NCBI RefSeq assembly: GCF_019933155.2 | Contig: NZ_CP082944.1 | Span: forward strand, 4,652,001 to 4,716,000 | Source of the DNA: Metabacillus dongyingensis | GTDB lineage: Bacteria; Bacillota; Bacilli; Bacillales; Bacillaceae | Direction: 5' to 3' | DNA: 64,000 nucleotides | Shown here: positions 8,295 to 17,188 of the stretch, piece by piece | How positions within the stretch are numbered: the stretch's first letter is position 1 | How the letters are laid out: every line of letters starts with the position of its first letter | Notes under the pieces: model-generated | The model's database searches: none | What the model was told of the DNA's origin: nothing | Seen by the model: the letters and a program-made list of their open reading frames with translations, nothing else | Position numbers and translations under genes: made by a program

Positions 8295-9137
8295 TTACCT
8301 CTTATACCACCCAAGACCCATTGCACCTTCACCTAAATGTGTGCCGATAACCGGTCCGAAATAGCTGATGGAGTATTCTACATGGGGATACTTTGCTTCA
8401 AGTTCTTCTTTCATTTGCTGAGCTTCATCCGGGCGGTTGGCATGAATGATGACCGCGCGCATCGGGTCTCCTGCGCAAGCTACTTCATCAAAAAGCTCAT
8501 ATATACGGTTGATCGCTTTTTTGCGTGTGCGGATTTTTTCAAAAGGGACGATCAGTTTATCGACAAATTGCAGGATTGGCTTTACCTGCAGCAGGCTGCC
8601 GATCAGTGCCTGTGCGCCGCTTAAACGTCCGCCGCGCTGAAGATGTGATAAATCATCTACCATGAAATAAGCTTGAATTGATTTTTTCACTTCGTTTAGA
8701 CGTGTGATGATTTCATCAGGTGTCTTGCCTTCTGCAGCAATCTCCGCAGCCTCAATGGCATAAAAACCCTGGACCATGCAGCTGACTTCCGAATCGAATG
8801 CATAAACATCAATGTTATCGACCATTTGACCTGCTGACACAGCTCCGTTATAAGTACCGCTGATTCCGCTTGATAAATGAACACTAATGACTGCATCAAA
8901 TTCTTTAGAAAGTTCTTCAAATAATTCAACAAATTTGCCAACTGACGGCTGTGACGTAGTCGGAAGCTCGCCTCTGTTTTTGACTTCTTCGTAAAAGTCT
9001 GCAGCTGTTATTTCAACTTCCTCCTGGTACACTTCTCCGCCAAAAATCACGCTCAGCGGAATCATCTTTATATTTAACCGCTCCCGTATTTCTTTTGGAA
9101 TATAAGCAGTGCTATCCGTAACTATTGCCGTTTTCAT
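8295..9137 (-). CDS. degV: DegV family fatty-acid-binding protein
   Basis: A 280-residue protein of the DegV/EDD fold. Family members bind a fatty acid (in other species as FakB subunits that present it to a kinase). The N-terminus TAIVTDSTAYIPKE and the motif TTSQPSVGKF (near residue 67) are characteristic, as is SSGISGTYNGA near residue 95. The start at 9137 is chosen because AAGGA lies about 10 bp upstream and the protein then matches the family length. An in-frame start at 9209 would add 24 unrelated residues. It lies next to degS-degU, as in B. subtilis. Confidence 0.92.
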   Translation of the reverse strand: MKTAIVTDSTAYIPKEIRERLNIKMIPLSVIFGGEVYQEEVEITAADFYEEVKNRGELPTTSQPSVGKFVELFEELSKEFDAVISVHLSSGISGTYNGAVSAGQMVDNIDVYAFDSEVSCMVQGFYAIEAAEIAAEGKTPDEIITRLNEVKKSIQAYFMVDDLSHLQRGGRLSGAQALIGSLLQVKPILQFVDKLIVPFEKIRTRKKAINRIYELFDEVACAGDPMRAVIIHANRPDEAQQMKEELEAKYPHVEYSISYFGPVIGTHLGEGAMGLGWYKR

Positions 9138-9234
9138 ATATGTACCATCCTTGTAATCGACTTCTCTTATTGTACTTTTCATTCTATAAGAAATTGCTTC
9201 TAATTTCATTACTTTGTATGTAAATAAATGGTGA

Positions 9235-9382
9235 AGAAATAAGAATTGTGCAAGCGCCCGTTTAGCTCAGGCATGACAGATAAGAATCCGGTCGTCCGGG
9301 TTTGACTTTTTTGCCGGATTTGTTCTGGCCGAGAAGTTGGGCGATGGAGCTAATGTGCAACACTTTATACTTTCTTATTTCT
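9235..9382. mobile_element. MITE-like palindromic intergenic element
   Basis: A non-coding element of about 148 bp between degV and degU. Perfect 11-bp terminal inverted repeats AGAAATAAGAA (9235-9245) and TTCTTATTTCT (9372-9382) enclose nested inverted repeats: GCGCCC/GGGCG, TTAGCTC/GAGCTAA and AATCCGG/CCGGATT. The 7-mer TGTGCAA occurs as a direct repeat near both ends (about 9247 and 9353). GC content is higher than the flanks. The whole could fold as a single long cruciform or RNA hairpin. No transposase is present and no second copy was found in this window, so mobility is inference. Confidence 0.55.
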
Positions 9383-9388
9383 AAATAA

Positions 9389-9419
9389 AAATCCCTGCTA
9401 TCTACTATAACAGGGATTT
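9389..9419. other. Hairpin, possible second terminator
   Basis: AAATCCCTG / CAGGGATTT stem with a 13-base loop. On the minus strand five T follow. It may back up the degU terminator or belong to the adjacent palindromic element. Confidence 0.5.
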
Positions 9420-9464
9420 GCGAGATATAGATATGCAATTTTTAAAAAGCGCCGTGTAAAAGAA

Positions 9465-9486
9465 AAAACCTGCCGAAGCAGGTTTT
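9465..9486 (-). terminator. Intrinsic terminator of degS-degU
   Basis: AAAACCTGC / GCAGGTTTT stem with a four-base loop and a T-rich tail on the minus strand. It overlaps the degU stop codon. Confidence 0.85.
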
Positions 9487-10168
9487 ATCGCACTTCCACC
9501 CAGCCGTTTTTGATGGCAACGACTACTGCTTGAGTACGGTCATTTACGTTCATTTTTTGAAGAATGTTGCTTACGTGATTCTTAACTGTTTTTTCACTGA
9601 TGAAAAGGGCTTCGCCGATGCCGCGGTTGCTTTTTCCGTCCGCAAGCATTTGCAGCACTTCACATTCACGGCGAGTTAAAATATGTAATGGACGTCTGAT
9701 TTCAGTCGTGATGGTTGTTGTCCCTCCGCCTGATCCGCTTGTAGCAAGACGTCTGAATTCATTCACAAGGTTATGTGTTACTTTAGGATGCAAGTAAGAC
9801 CCGCCATCAGAAACGACTTTTACAGCTTCGATCAGTGTGTCTGCATCCATTTCTTTTAACAAATAGCCGCGAGCGCCTGTTTTCAAAGCGTGAGTTACAT
9901 AGTTTTCATCGTCGTGAATCGACAGGATGATTACTTTTGTTTCCGGATTTGCTTCCACCAGCTGTTTTGTAGCTTCCACGCCGTTTACTTTTGGCATGTT
10001 GATGTCCATGATGACAACATCAGGCTTGCTGTCTTCAACGATGACTAATGCATCTTCGCCATCATCGCCTTCTGATACAACTTCAAAGCTTGGTTCGAAA
10101 TCCAAGATTCTTTTAACGCCTTCTCGGAATAATTGGTGATCATCGATAATCGCAATTCTAGTCTTCAT
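9485..10168 (-). CDS. degU: Response regulator DegU
   Basis: A 227-residue NarL/FixJ-type transcription factor. The receiver domain (residues 1-120) has the acidic pair DD at 9-10, phospho-acceptor D55 in VVIMDINMP, and K near 104 in LLKEMD. The LuxR-type HTH is at about 160-225 ([26 protein letters not shown], split here only by reading). DegU controls exoprotease secretion, motility, competence and biofilm genes. The start at 10168 is chosen because GGAGG lies 7 bp upstream and the protein aligns with B. subtilis DegU from that Met; an earlier ATG at 10183 is not needed. It is co-transcribed with degS. Confidence 0.97.
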   Translation of the reverse strand: MKTRIAIIDDHQLFREGVKRILDFEPSFEVVSEGDDGEDALVIVEDSKPDVVIMDINMPKVNGVEATKQLVEANPETKVIILSIHDDENYVTHALKTGARGYLLKEMDADTLIEAVKVVSDGGSYLHPKVTHNLVNEFRRLATSGSGGGTTTITTEIRRPLHILTRRECEVLQMLADGKSNRGIGEALFISEKTVKNHVSNILQKMNVNDRTQAVVVAIKNGWVEVR

Positions 10169-10239
10169 GCATACGCCTCCCATTTTTTATTCTAGTCTAT
10201 TATACGGTGATGCCGTCAATATGCCTTTGGTCTATTTTT

Positions 10240-11397
10240 TCAGACATTGAGAGGCACCTGTATCATAATGAATGTCCCAAGACCTATTTTAGAATCAATT
10301 GTGATTCGGCCGTTTAAAAGCTCTACACGCTCTCTCATCCCAAGGAGACCGAATGATTTCTTCTGATTTTGCTTCATTTCTCTCGTATCGAAGCCTTTGC
10401 CGTTATCTTTGATCATCAGAATAATATTATTCTGATTCACCTCAACTTTAACCTGAATCTCACGGGCTTCGGCGTGCTTTAAAGCATTCGTGACTGCTTC
10501 CTGAGCCAGCCTGAACAACGCTACTTCAAAACGGGGCGGAAGCCTGTTTTCTTCAAAATCGCCGAGGCTTGAAAATAAGATACGGGTTTTCCCGTTATAC
10601 TCTTCGATTGTATAAAGGTACTTTCTGAGGGTGGGAATGAGTCCAAGGTCGTCCAGTGCCATTGGCCTTAAATCATAGATAATCCTCCGAACCTCATACA
10701 GGGCATTGCGGACATTTTGGCGAAGGCTGCGGATTTCTTTAAAGCCTTCATCAGACCCCCGCTCTCTGAAAATCCGTTCAATCAGCTCTGAACGCATCAT
10801 CACGTTCGCAAGCATCTGAGCAGGTCCGTCGTGAATTTCCCTTGAAACGCGTTTGCGTTCCTCTTCCTGAGCTTCAATGATTCTTAGACCGAAATCTTGC
10901 TTCTGATGTGCATCCTCAATCAGCATGCCGACCTGACGAAGATCCTGATGCAGATAATTCAGGACAACCGTTATTTGGCTCACAAGCACCTCTGCCCGCT
11001 CAATCGTTTCCTGAAGCCCAAGCAGCCTTCTCTCTAAATCATCCCGCCGGTCTCTGAGCTGCTTCTCTTTTTGCTGAAGCATGGTGAGCTCCACCTGAAG
11101 CTTGTGAGCCTTCTCATAAGCTTCCCTTATTTCTTCCTCGCTGAATTGCTTAAAGTGCTTGCTCACCTCAGACAGACGCTTTCTGGCAAACCTGGCGTGA
11201 ACCTCAAGCTTGTCTCCCTGTTCAATCACATCATTAACCTGTATCTTAATTTGTTTTAATTCTTCTACAAGCTCTTCGTATTGCTGACGGGACTGCTCGC
11301 CGATCTTAAAAATTTCGCCTTTGCTGCCGTCTACCGTCGATACCATCTTATCCAGAATTTGATCAAGCACTTTGCAGTCAAGCTTCTTGGAGTCCAC
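10240..11397 (-). CDS. degS: Sensor histidine kinase DegS
   Basis: A 385-residue cytoplasmic kinase with no membrane segment. The N-terminal half is a long coiled-coil sensor (about 1-180). It is followed by the HisKA_3 dimerisation/phosphorylation motif SREIHDGPAQML (His near 189) and an HATPase_c domain with NALKHA, DNGKGF and GLLGMRERVELL. It phosphorylates DegU. The start is GTG with GGAGG 7 bp upstream. It is the first gene of the degS-degU operon and is divergent from yvyE. Confidence 0.97.
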   Translation of the reverse strand: MDSKKLDCKVLDQILDKMVSTVDGSKGEIFKIGEQSRQQYEELVEELKQIKIQVNDVIEQGDKLEVHARFARKRLSEVSKHFKQFSEEEIREAYEKAHKLQVELTMLQQKEKQLRDRRDDLERRLLGLQETIERAEVLVSQITVVLNYLHQDLRQVGMLIEDAHQKQDFGLRIIEAQEEERKRVSREIHDGPAQMLANVMMRSELIERIFRERGSDEGFKEIRSLRQNVRNALYEVRRIIYDLRPMALDDLGLIPTLRKYLYTIEEYNGKTRILFSSLGDFEENRLPPRFEVALFRLAQEAVTNALKHAEAREIQVKVEVNQNNIILMIKDNGKGFDTREMKQNQKKSFGLLGMRERVELLNGRITIDSKIGLGTFIMIQVPLNV

Positions 11398-11456
11398 TAT
11401 ATCTCCTCCACTAATGGGTTAAAATAAACTTCACACAATATTACACAATATAATGA

Positions 11457-11485
11457 TTGAAGTGAAAATTTTGTCGCTTTATAAT
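11457..11485 (+). promoter_or_regulatory. Sigma-A promoter of yvyE-tagU
   Basis: TTGAAG (11457-11462), 17-bp spacer, TATAAT (11480-11485). It is located 60 bp upstream of the yvyE ATG in the degS/yvyE divergent region. Confidence 0.75.
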
Positions 11486-11546
11486 ATAAGAATGTGCATT
11501 TATAATTCCATTTGCCTTCTATAAGCTTGCAAGGAGGTGTACAAGC

Positions 11547-12182
11547 ATGCTTTCACACTATTATACCGTAAAAGGATACGGAGAGCATGAAATATCCATA
11601 CAGAAATCACGTTTTATTTGTTATATAAACCGCGCAGCAACCGAAGAAGAGGCGCAGGCCTTCATTCAGCAGATAAAAAAGAAGCATTGGGATGCGACAC
11701 ATAACTGCTCAGCCTATTTAATCGGCGAACATGATCTGATTCAAAAAGCAAATGACGACGGGGAACCAAGTGGAACCGCCGGCGTGCCTATCCTTGAAGT
11801 GCTTAAAAAGAGACAATTAAAAGATACAGTTGCCGTTGTTACCCGTTATTTCGGAGGCATAAAGCTCGGCGCAGGCGGACTGATCCGCGCATATGGCAGC
11901 TCAACCTCTGAAGCACTGAACGCAATCGGCATTGTCGAGCGTAAGTTAACACGTGTGATGCATACTAAGATTGATTATACATGGCTTGGGAAAGTGGAAA
12001 ATGAACTCAGAAATTCACATTATCAGCTTAAAGAAATTCATTACCTTGATAACGTGGAGGTTGAGACGTTTGTCGAAGAAGGCCAGAAGGATCAATTCAT
12101 AGAATGGATGACAGAGCTGACAAATGGCCAGGGTGAAATCAGCGAAGGTACTCAAATCTATTTAGAACAGCCAAAAATTTAA
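11547..12182 (+). CDS. yvyE: YigZ/IMPACT family protein YvyE
   Basis: A 211-residue protein of the UPF0029/IMPACT family. The N-terminal domain contains the family signature (DDGEPSGTAGVPILEVL near residue 72, then VVTRYFGGIKLGAGGLIRAY near 96). The C-terminal part is a DUF1949-type ferredoxin-like domain (about 135-205). Its function is unclear; related proteins bind ribosomes or translation factors. AAGGAGGTG lies just upstream of the ATG. It precedes the LCP gene with a 19-bp gap, the same order as in B. subtilis. Confidence 0.93.
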   Translation: MLSHYYTVKGYGEHEISIQKSRFICYINRAATEEEAQAFIQQIKKKHWDATHNCSAYLIGEHDLIQKANDDGEPSGTAGVPILEVLKKRQLKDTVAVVTRYFGGIKLGAGGLIRAYGSSTSEALNAIGIVERKLTRVMHTKIDYTWLGKVENELRNSHYQLKEIHYLDNVEVETFVEEGQKDQFIEWMTELTNGQGEISEGTQIYLEQPKI

Positions 12183-12201
12183 ACGTACAGAGGAGTAACT
12201 T

Positions 12202-13203
12202 ATGAATAGGCAGGAAGTTAAGAAAATAAAGAAAAAGAAGAAAAAAAGCGTTTTTAGACGAATTTTATTTTTGTTCTTCATACTATTTCTTTTAGTTGGC
12301 GGATATGCAGGCTATGTCTTTTATCAAACCTATCAGGCCGCTAACAATTCATATGACGATTTAGGAAGAGATAAATCCAAGTTGCGCGATGAGGCCGTGA
12401 GCATCTCAAACGATCCCGTTTCCATTCTGTTAATGGGCGTAGAAAACTACTCAAGCGGCGGATCCGGCGGACGGGCAGATACACTCATGGTGGCTACCTT
12501 TAATCCAAAGGATCAGACGATGAAACTGTTAAGTCTTCCGCGTGATACACGCGTAGAAATACCAGGAAAAGAAACAAAGCGCAAAATCAACTCTGCCTAT
12601 TCAACTGGCGGGAAAGAACTGACAATTGAAACGGTCGAAGGTTTCTTGGATATTCCAATTGATTATTATGCAACAGTTAACTTCGAAGGCTTTAAAAACA
12701 TAATCGATATTGTAGGCGGCATAACAGTGGACGTACCTTTTGATTTCACTCAAAACAGTGATGATCCAAAAGCCGAAAAACTTGAGTTTACTGAAGGACC
12801 AATGAAAATGGATGGAAGATACGCTTTGGCTTATGCAAGAATGAGGCTGCAGGATCCTAACAATGACATTGGCAGAAATGAAAGACAGCAGCAGGTTGTA
12901 AAAGAGGTCATCAATGAGATTGTATCAGCAGGCACTCTCCTGAAGGTTGACAAGCTGACAAATGAAGTTGGAAAGAACGTTGAAACCAACATGAGAATGT
13001 CAGAGCTATTAGGTTTTTATAAAAAGTACAACAACTTTAATACTAATAAGATTGAAACTGTAAAGCTTGAAGGTGTAGGGGAATATATCGGCAACGCCGC
13101 TTACTGGATTCCGGATGATACAAGCCTTGAAGAAGTAAAAGATGAATTAAAAGAGCATTTAGAGCTTAAATCAGCAGAAGACGATAACTTAGACAGCAAT
13201 TAA
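12202..13203 (+). CDS. tagU: LytR-CpsA-Psr (LCP) wall-polymer ligase, TagU-like
   Basis: A 333-residue type II membrane protein: a Lys-rich cytoplasmic N-terminus (1-18), one TM helix (about 19-43), then an extracellular LCP domain. Signature segments are LLMGVE, GGRADTLMVATFNP, LSLPRDTRVEIPG with its conserved Arg, and ALAYARMRLQDPNNDIGRNERQ. LCP enzymes move undecaprenyl-pyrophosphate-linked glycopolymers onto peptidoglycan. It is in an operon with yvyE and ends at a terminator. A paralogue lies at 53966-54913. Confidence 0.92.
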   Translation: MNRQEVKKIKKKKKKSVFRRILFLFFILFLLVGGYAGYVFYQTYQAANNSYDDLGRDKSKLRDEAVSISNDPVSILLMGVENYSSGGSGGRADTLMVATFNPKDQTMKLLSLPRDTRVEIPGKETKRKINSAYSTGGKELTIETVEGFLDIPIDYYATVNFEGFKNIIDIVGGITVDVPFDFTQNSDDPKAEKLEFTEGPMKMDGRYALAYARMRLQDPNNDIGRNERQQQVVKEVINEIVSAGTLLKVDKLTNEVGKNVETNMRMSELLGFYKKYNNFNTNKIETVKLEGVGEYIGNAAYWIPDDTSLEEVKDELKEHLELKSAEDDNLDSN

Positions 13204-13212
13204 TACCGAAAA

Positions 13213-13237
13213 AGCTCCAGCCAAACTTGGCTGGAGT
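13213..13237 (+). terminator. Intrinsic terminator of yvyE-tagU
   Basis: GCTCCAGCC / GGCTGGAGT stem with a short loop, followed by TTTTCTTT on the plus strand. Confidence 0.88.
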
Positions 13238-13346
13238 TTTCTTTATTCTAAAACAAAGCTTCAGCGGATCTGTAAACCGGTTATAGAGGACGGTCACTGA
13301 CTTTCTAGCTCTAATGAAAATTTGGTATTATTCCATCTAGGGTACT

Positions 13347-14572
13347 CAACTCGCAGAAAACGACATTCATTCAGCAAAAAACCTTATCCAATTCGCAAGA
13401 ATCCCTGTTCAACTCGCAAAAATGGGCTTCCAACTCGCAAGCCTTATTTTCAACGGAAAAACTTACATTAAAAATGCCTGTTTTGTCCAATTCATCAATG
13501 CTGCTACTGAAAAACAATGATATTCCGCTGTGCAGGCATCTCCCTCTCGTTTCAGAGCATGCAACTCGCAAAAAACGATATTCATTCAGCAAAAAACCTT
13601 GTCCAATTCGCAAGAATTCCTGTTCAACTCGCAAAAATGGGCTTCCAACTCGCAAGCCTTATTTTCAACGGAAAAACTCACATTAAAAAATGCCTGTTTT
13701 ATCCATTCAATCGATGCTGCTGCTGAAAACGAATGATATTCCGCTGTGCAGGCATCTCCCTCTCGTTTCAGAGCATGCAACTCGCCAAAAACGACATTCA
13801 TTCAGCAAAAAACCTTGTCCAATTCGCAAAAATCCCTGTTCAACTCGCAGAAATGAGCTTCCAACTCGCAAGCCTTATTTTCAACGGAAAAACTTACATT
13901 AAAAAATACCTGTTTTGTCCATTTCATCAATGCTGCTGCTGAAAACGAATAATATTCCGCTGTGCAGGCATCTCCCTCTCGTTTCAGAGCATCCAACTCG
14001 CAAAAAACGACATTCATTCAGCAAAAAACCTTATCCCATTCGCAAGAATCCCTGTTCAACTCGCAAAAATGGGCTTCCAACTCGCAAGCCTTATTTTCAA
14101 CGGAAAAACTTACATTAAAAAATGCCTGTTTTATCCATTCAATCGATGCTGCTGCTGAAAACGAATGATATTCCGCTGTGCAGGCATCTCCCTCTCGTTT
14201 CAGAGCATGCAACTCGCAAAAAACGACATTCATTCAGCAAAAAACCTTGTCCAATTCGCAAGAATCCCTGTTCAACTCGCAGAAATGGGCTTCCAACTCG
14301 CAAGCCTTATTTTCAACGGAAAAACTTACATTAAAAAATGCCTGTTTTGTCCATTTCATCGATGCTGCTGCTGAAAACGAATGATATTCCGCTGTGCAGG
14401 CATCTCCCTCTCGTTTCAGAGCATCCAACTCGCAAAAAACGACATTCATTCAGCAAAAAACCTTATCCAATTCGCAAGAATTCCTGTTCAACTCGCAGAA
14501 ATAAGCTTCCAACTCGAAAGAACCCCTGTCCAACTCGCAGAAACGGGCTTCCAACTCGCAAAGCTCCATTTC
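13347..14572. repeat. Higher-order tandem repeat, 216-bp units of 21-bp blocks
   Basis: Six copies begin at 13347, 13562, 13778, 13994, 14210 and 14426 (spacing 215, then 216 bp four times). Each unit has five adjoining 21-bp blocks, most beginning CAACTCGCA or CAATTCGCA, followed by a 111-bp linker. The linker carries the inverted pair ATGCCTG / CAGGCAT about 58 bp apart. The last copy has no linker and is extended to seven 21-bp blocks. Open frames occur on both strands only because the unit length is a multiple of three; they lack ribosome binding sites. The array lies between the terminators of tagU and tagO. Confidence 0.96.
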
Positions 14573-14593
14573 CAATGAAGAAAACAAAAAAAA

Positions 14594-14615
14594 CCGCACA
14601 GCAGCAGCTATGCGG
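14594..14615 (-). terminator. Intrinsic terminator of tagO
   Basis: CCGCA / TGCGG stem around an AGCTGCTGCT-type core, then eight T on the minus strand, three bases after the tagO stop. Confidence 0.82.
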
Positions 14616-14617
14616 AA

Positions 14618-15700
14618 TTAATTATCTTTTTGAGGCTTCGGCTTAGCCATAAGCTTTCTGAATGCATTTATAAGGGGTTTATGGCCTTCCCCGATTAATC
14701 CGACGAGCTCAGCTGTAATCTGGATAAAGAACAGCAGAATCATCATGATAAGCAGAGCCATCCACATCGTTGCATTTGAGAAAACAATAGCTGACAGTCC
14801 AAAGCATGCACTGAAGAAGTAAATAAGCAGCACAGACTTTCTGTGGCTGAATCCCATGTCCACTAAACAATAGTGCAAATGAAGCTTATCGGGTGCAGCG
14901 ATATTCTGTCTGTTCACCAGTCTTCTCACAATCGCAAAGAGTGTGTCAAAAATAGGTATAGCCAAAACAATGATCGGAATAATAAAACCGAATAACGTGA
15001 TGTTTTTAAATAATCCCATTGTCGACAGAATAGAAATGGAATAACCGAGGAACAGTGCTCCGGTATCTCCCATAAAAATTTTCGCCGGGTAGAAATTGTG
15101 AATCAGGAATCCGAGCGTGCTTCCGATCAGAATCACACACAGGGATACAACTGCAAATTGAAAATTAGTAAACGCCATGATCAGGATACTGGTCATCGCT
15201 ATAGAAGAAACGCCCGCTGCTAGCCCGTCTAATCCATCGATCAGATTGATGGCGTTTGTGACGCCGACGATCCAGAGAATGGTTACAGGATAGCTCCAGT
15301 AATCAAGATAGATCAGTCCGAAAAACGGAAGGGTAATCTTGTTAATAAGCAATCCGGATGAGACAACGACTGCAGCTGCAGCTAACTGCCCTGCAAGCTT
15401 ATACTTTGCCGAAAGAGTAAAGCGATCATCAAGAATACCAATAATGATAATGATGAAAGCACCGATTATAATCTCTTTCATATACATTGATTCAGGACGC
15501 AAGTAGAGGTAGCCTGCCACAACACCGATAAAGATGGCAAGACCGCCAAGCCTTGGCATGAGGCCCTGATGGATTTTTCTGCTGTTGGGCTTATCAACCG
15601 CCCCGATTTTTATCGCAAGTTTTTTTATAAGTGGTGTAATAGATACAGCCACTATAAACGATACTATAAAAGCTATAATATAATTAGAATAATCTAACAT
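14618..15700 (-). CDS. tagO: Undecaprenyl-phosphate GlcNAc-1-phosphate transferase TagO
   Basis: A 360-residue polytopic membrane enzyme (about 10-11 TM helices) of the MraY/WecA family. It transfers GlcNAc-1-P from UDP-GlcNAc to undecaprenyl phosphate, the first step of wall teichoic acid and related polymers. Visible motifs are KPNSRKIHQGLMPRLGG near residue 38, NLIDGLDGLA near 152, the catalytic-loop GDTGALFLGY near 212, and a C-terminal His-rich loop (PDKLHLHYCLVDMGFSHR). It is monocistronic, convergent with tagU across the repeat array. Confidence 0.95.
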   Translation of the reverse strand: MLDYSNYIIAFIVSFIVAVSITPLIKKLAIKIGAVDKPNSRKIHQGLMPRLGGLAIFIGVVAGYLYLRPESMYMKEIIIGAFIIIIIGILDDRFTLSAKYKLAGQLAAAAVVVSSGLLINKITLPFFGLIYLDYWSYPVTILWIVGVTNAINLIDGLDGLAAGVSSIAMTSILIMAFTNFQFAVVSLCVILIGSTLGFLIHNFYPAKIFMGDTGALFLGYSISILSTMGLFKNITLFGFIIPIIVLAIPIFDTLFAIVRRLVNRQNIAAPDKLHLHYCLVDMGFSHRKSVLLIYFFSACFGLSAIVFSNATMWMALLIMMILLFFIQITAELVGLIGEGHKPLINAFRKLMAKPKPQKDN

Positions 15701-15836
15701 GCTTACACCAACTTGTGTGAGATATTTTCACTTCCTCCATCATAGCAAAAATATATAAACTTGCAATTATTATTTTGTTAAGATAGTCTACGCTTTATTC
15801 TAAGTATGAACTCTTTTTGAACAAAAATAATAATCG

Positions 15837-16961
15837 CTATTGCTGTTTCAGCAATTTTTTATAAAATGACACTAACTTCTTTTCTTCTGTTTCCCAGTTA
15901 TAGGTTGTTTCGAAACTCATTCTTCCATTTATACCAAAGTCTTTTGTCTTTTCCGGGTTATCCAGCAGCACATTTAGTGCATCTGCAATGGATTCAGGCT
16001 TCTCAGGATCAATCAAAAGTCCGCTGCGTGAATTTTCCACCACTTTCCGGTAATGAGGGAAATCAGAAGCCAAAATCGCAACACCTGCTGCCATATATTC
16101 AAATAGTTTATTGGGCAGACAGACCAAATGATTGGGCTCAGGTAAGTAAGGAATAATGCCTATTGATGCCTTTGATAGGTAGGTTTCGATTTCTGAATAA
16201 GGCACACTTCCCATAAACTCCACGCGGTCTGCCAATCCGTAAGCTTTTACCTTCTGTTTGATTTTCCGTTCGAATGCGTCAGACTCAAATCTTCCAACAA
16301 AAACAAACCTTGCATCAGGATGTTTGTCCGCTGTTGATGAAAAGGCCTCTGTTAACTGTTCAATCCCTCTGATGGGAGTTATACCGCCAAGATAAAGAAT
16401 CATGTCAGGATCTTTCAGCGCAGAGTGATTGAGCGTGAACATTTCAGTCAAAGGGTAGTTTTCAATCTTGCAGGAGTTATATCTCTGATACCTCTCCCCT
16501 ACTTCGTCCGTCGTATAAATAACGCCTGACAAAATAGGCAGGGAAATTCTCTCAATGGTCTCGTAAATAAAACGGACAGGTTTTTTCATCCATCTTTTCA
16601 AGTATTTTTTACTCATAATCGCATTAGGGTAATGCTCATGGGCATCAAAGATTACAGGCTTTCCGGTAAAAATACGGAGCAGAACGCCGACTGGAATAAG
16701 CTCCGGATCATGAAAATGATAAAGGTCTGCATTTGTTTTTCTGGCTGCTTTGAAAACGGTAAACGTATGTAAAAAACGCTTGAATTCCTGCTTTGGCTTT
16801 TCGATTGGAATAAGCCTTATTGAATCTTCCAGCATCTTCTCAGGTTTTGGTGCAACAAGCGAGACATCATACCCCGCCTTAACAAGAGATTTGCATTGCT
16901 TATGATAAATACGGCCGTCATATGCGTTATGAACAGACGTGATTACACAGATTTTCTTCAT
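15837..16961 (-). CDS. Family 4 glycosyltransferase
   Basis: A 374-residue GT-B fold protein. The N-terminal lobe starts KKICVITSVHNAYDGRIYHK and contains YHFHDPELIPVG. The C-terminal lobe has LYLGGITPIRGIEQL, the donor-binding segment NKLFEYMAAGVAILASDFPHY, and a final helix. The acceptor and donor are not known; context says an envelope glycan. The start at 16961 is chosen for the AAGGAATGG site six bases upstream; an open frame to 17090 has no site. No terminator or partner is obvious, so it is probably monocistronic. Confidence 0.88.
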   Translation of the reverse strand: MKKICVITSVHNAYDGRIYHKQCKSLVKAGYDVSLVAPKPEKMLEDSIRLIPIEKPKQEFKRFLHTFTVFKAARKTNADLYHFHDPELIPVGVLLRIFTGKPVIFDAHEHYPNAIMSKKYLKRWMKKPVRFIYETIERISLPILSGVIYTTDEVGERYQRYNSCKIENYPLTEMFTLNHSALKDPDMILYLGGITPIRGIEQLTEAFSSTADKHPDARFVFVGRFESDAFERKIKQKVKAYGLADRVEFMGSVPYSEIETYLSKASIGIIPYLPEPNHLVCLPNKLFEYMAAGVAILASDFPHYRKVVENSRSGLLIDPEKPESIADALNVLLDNPEKTKDFGINGRMSFETTYNWETEEKKLVSFYKKLLKQQ

Positions 16962-17188
16962 AGATATCCATTCCTTTTTAAAGTTATAGCAGAGTATAAC
17001 ATTCAGCGCATTGATGTTCTCTCCAGTGCCCGGCTCCTCGGCTCCCGGACTTTTCAGCCAGAGCATAATCTGCCTTTCAGAGCTGAACAAAGCACTTCTG
17101 CTTTTCTCATCTCTAAGTTGTAACTTTTCAATTTATACTTTACACTATTATATTGACATATCCTAATTTTTAATGGAAAGGGATTACT

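Noticed and set aside
13347..14572. CRISPR array
   Set aside because: The 21-bp blocks adjoin each other and the 111-bp linkers are also repeated, so there are no unique spacers. No cas genes are present.
13371..14646. Many 60-102-codon open frames on both strands in the repeat array, some beginning with Met
   Set aside because: They recur because the 216-bp unit is a multiple of three. They have no ribosome binding sites, the plus- and minus-strand frames overlap each other, and their products are Cys- or Ser/Phe-rich repeats unlike any family I know.
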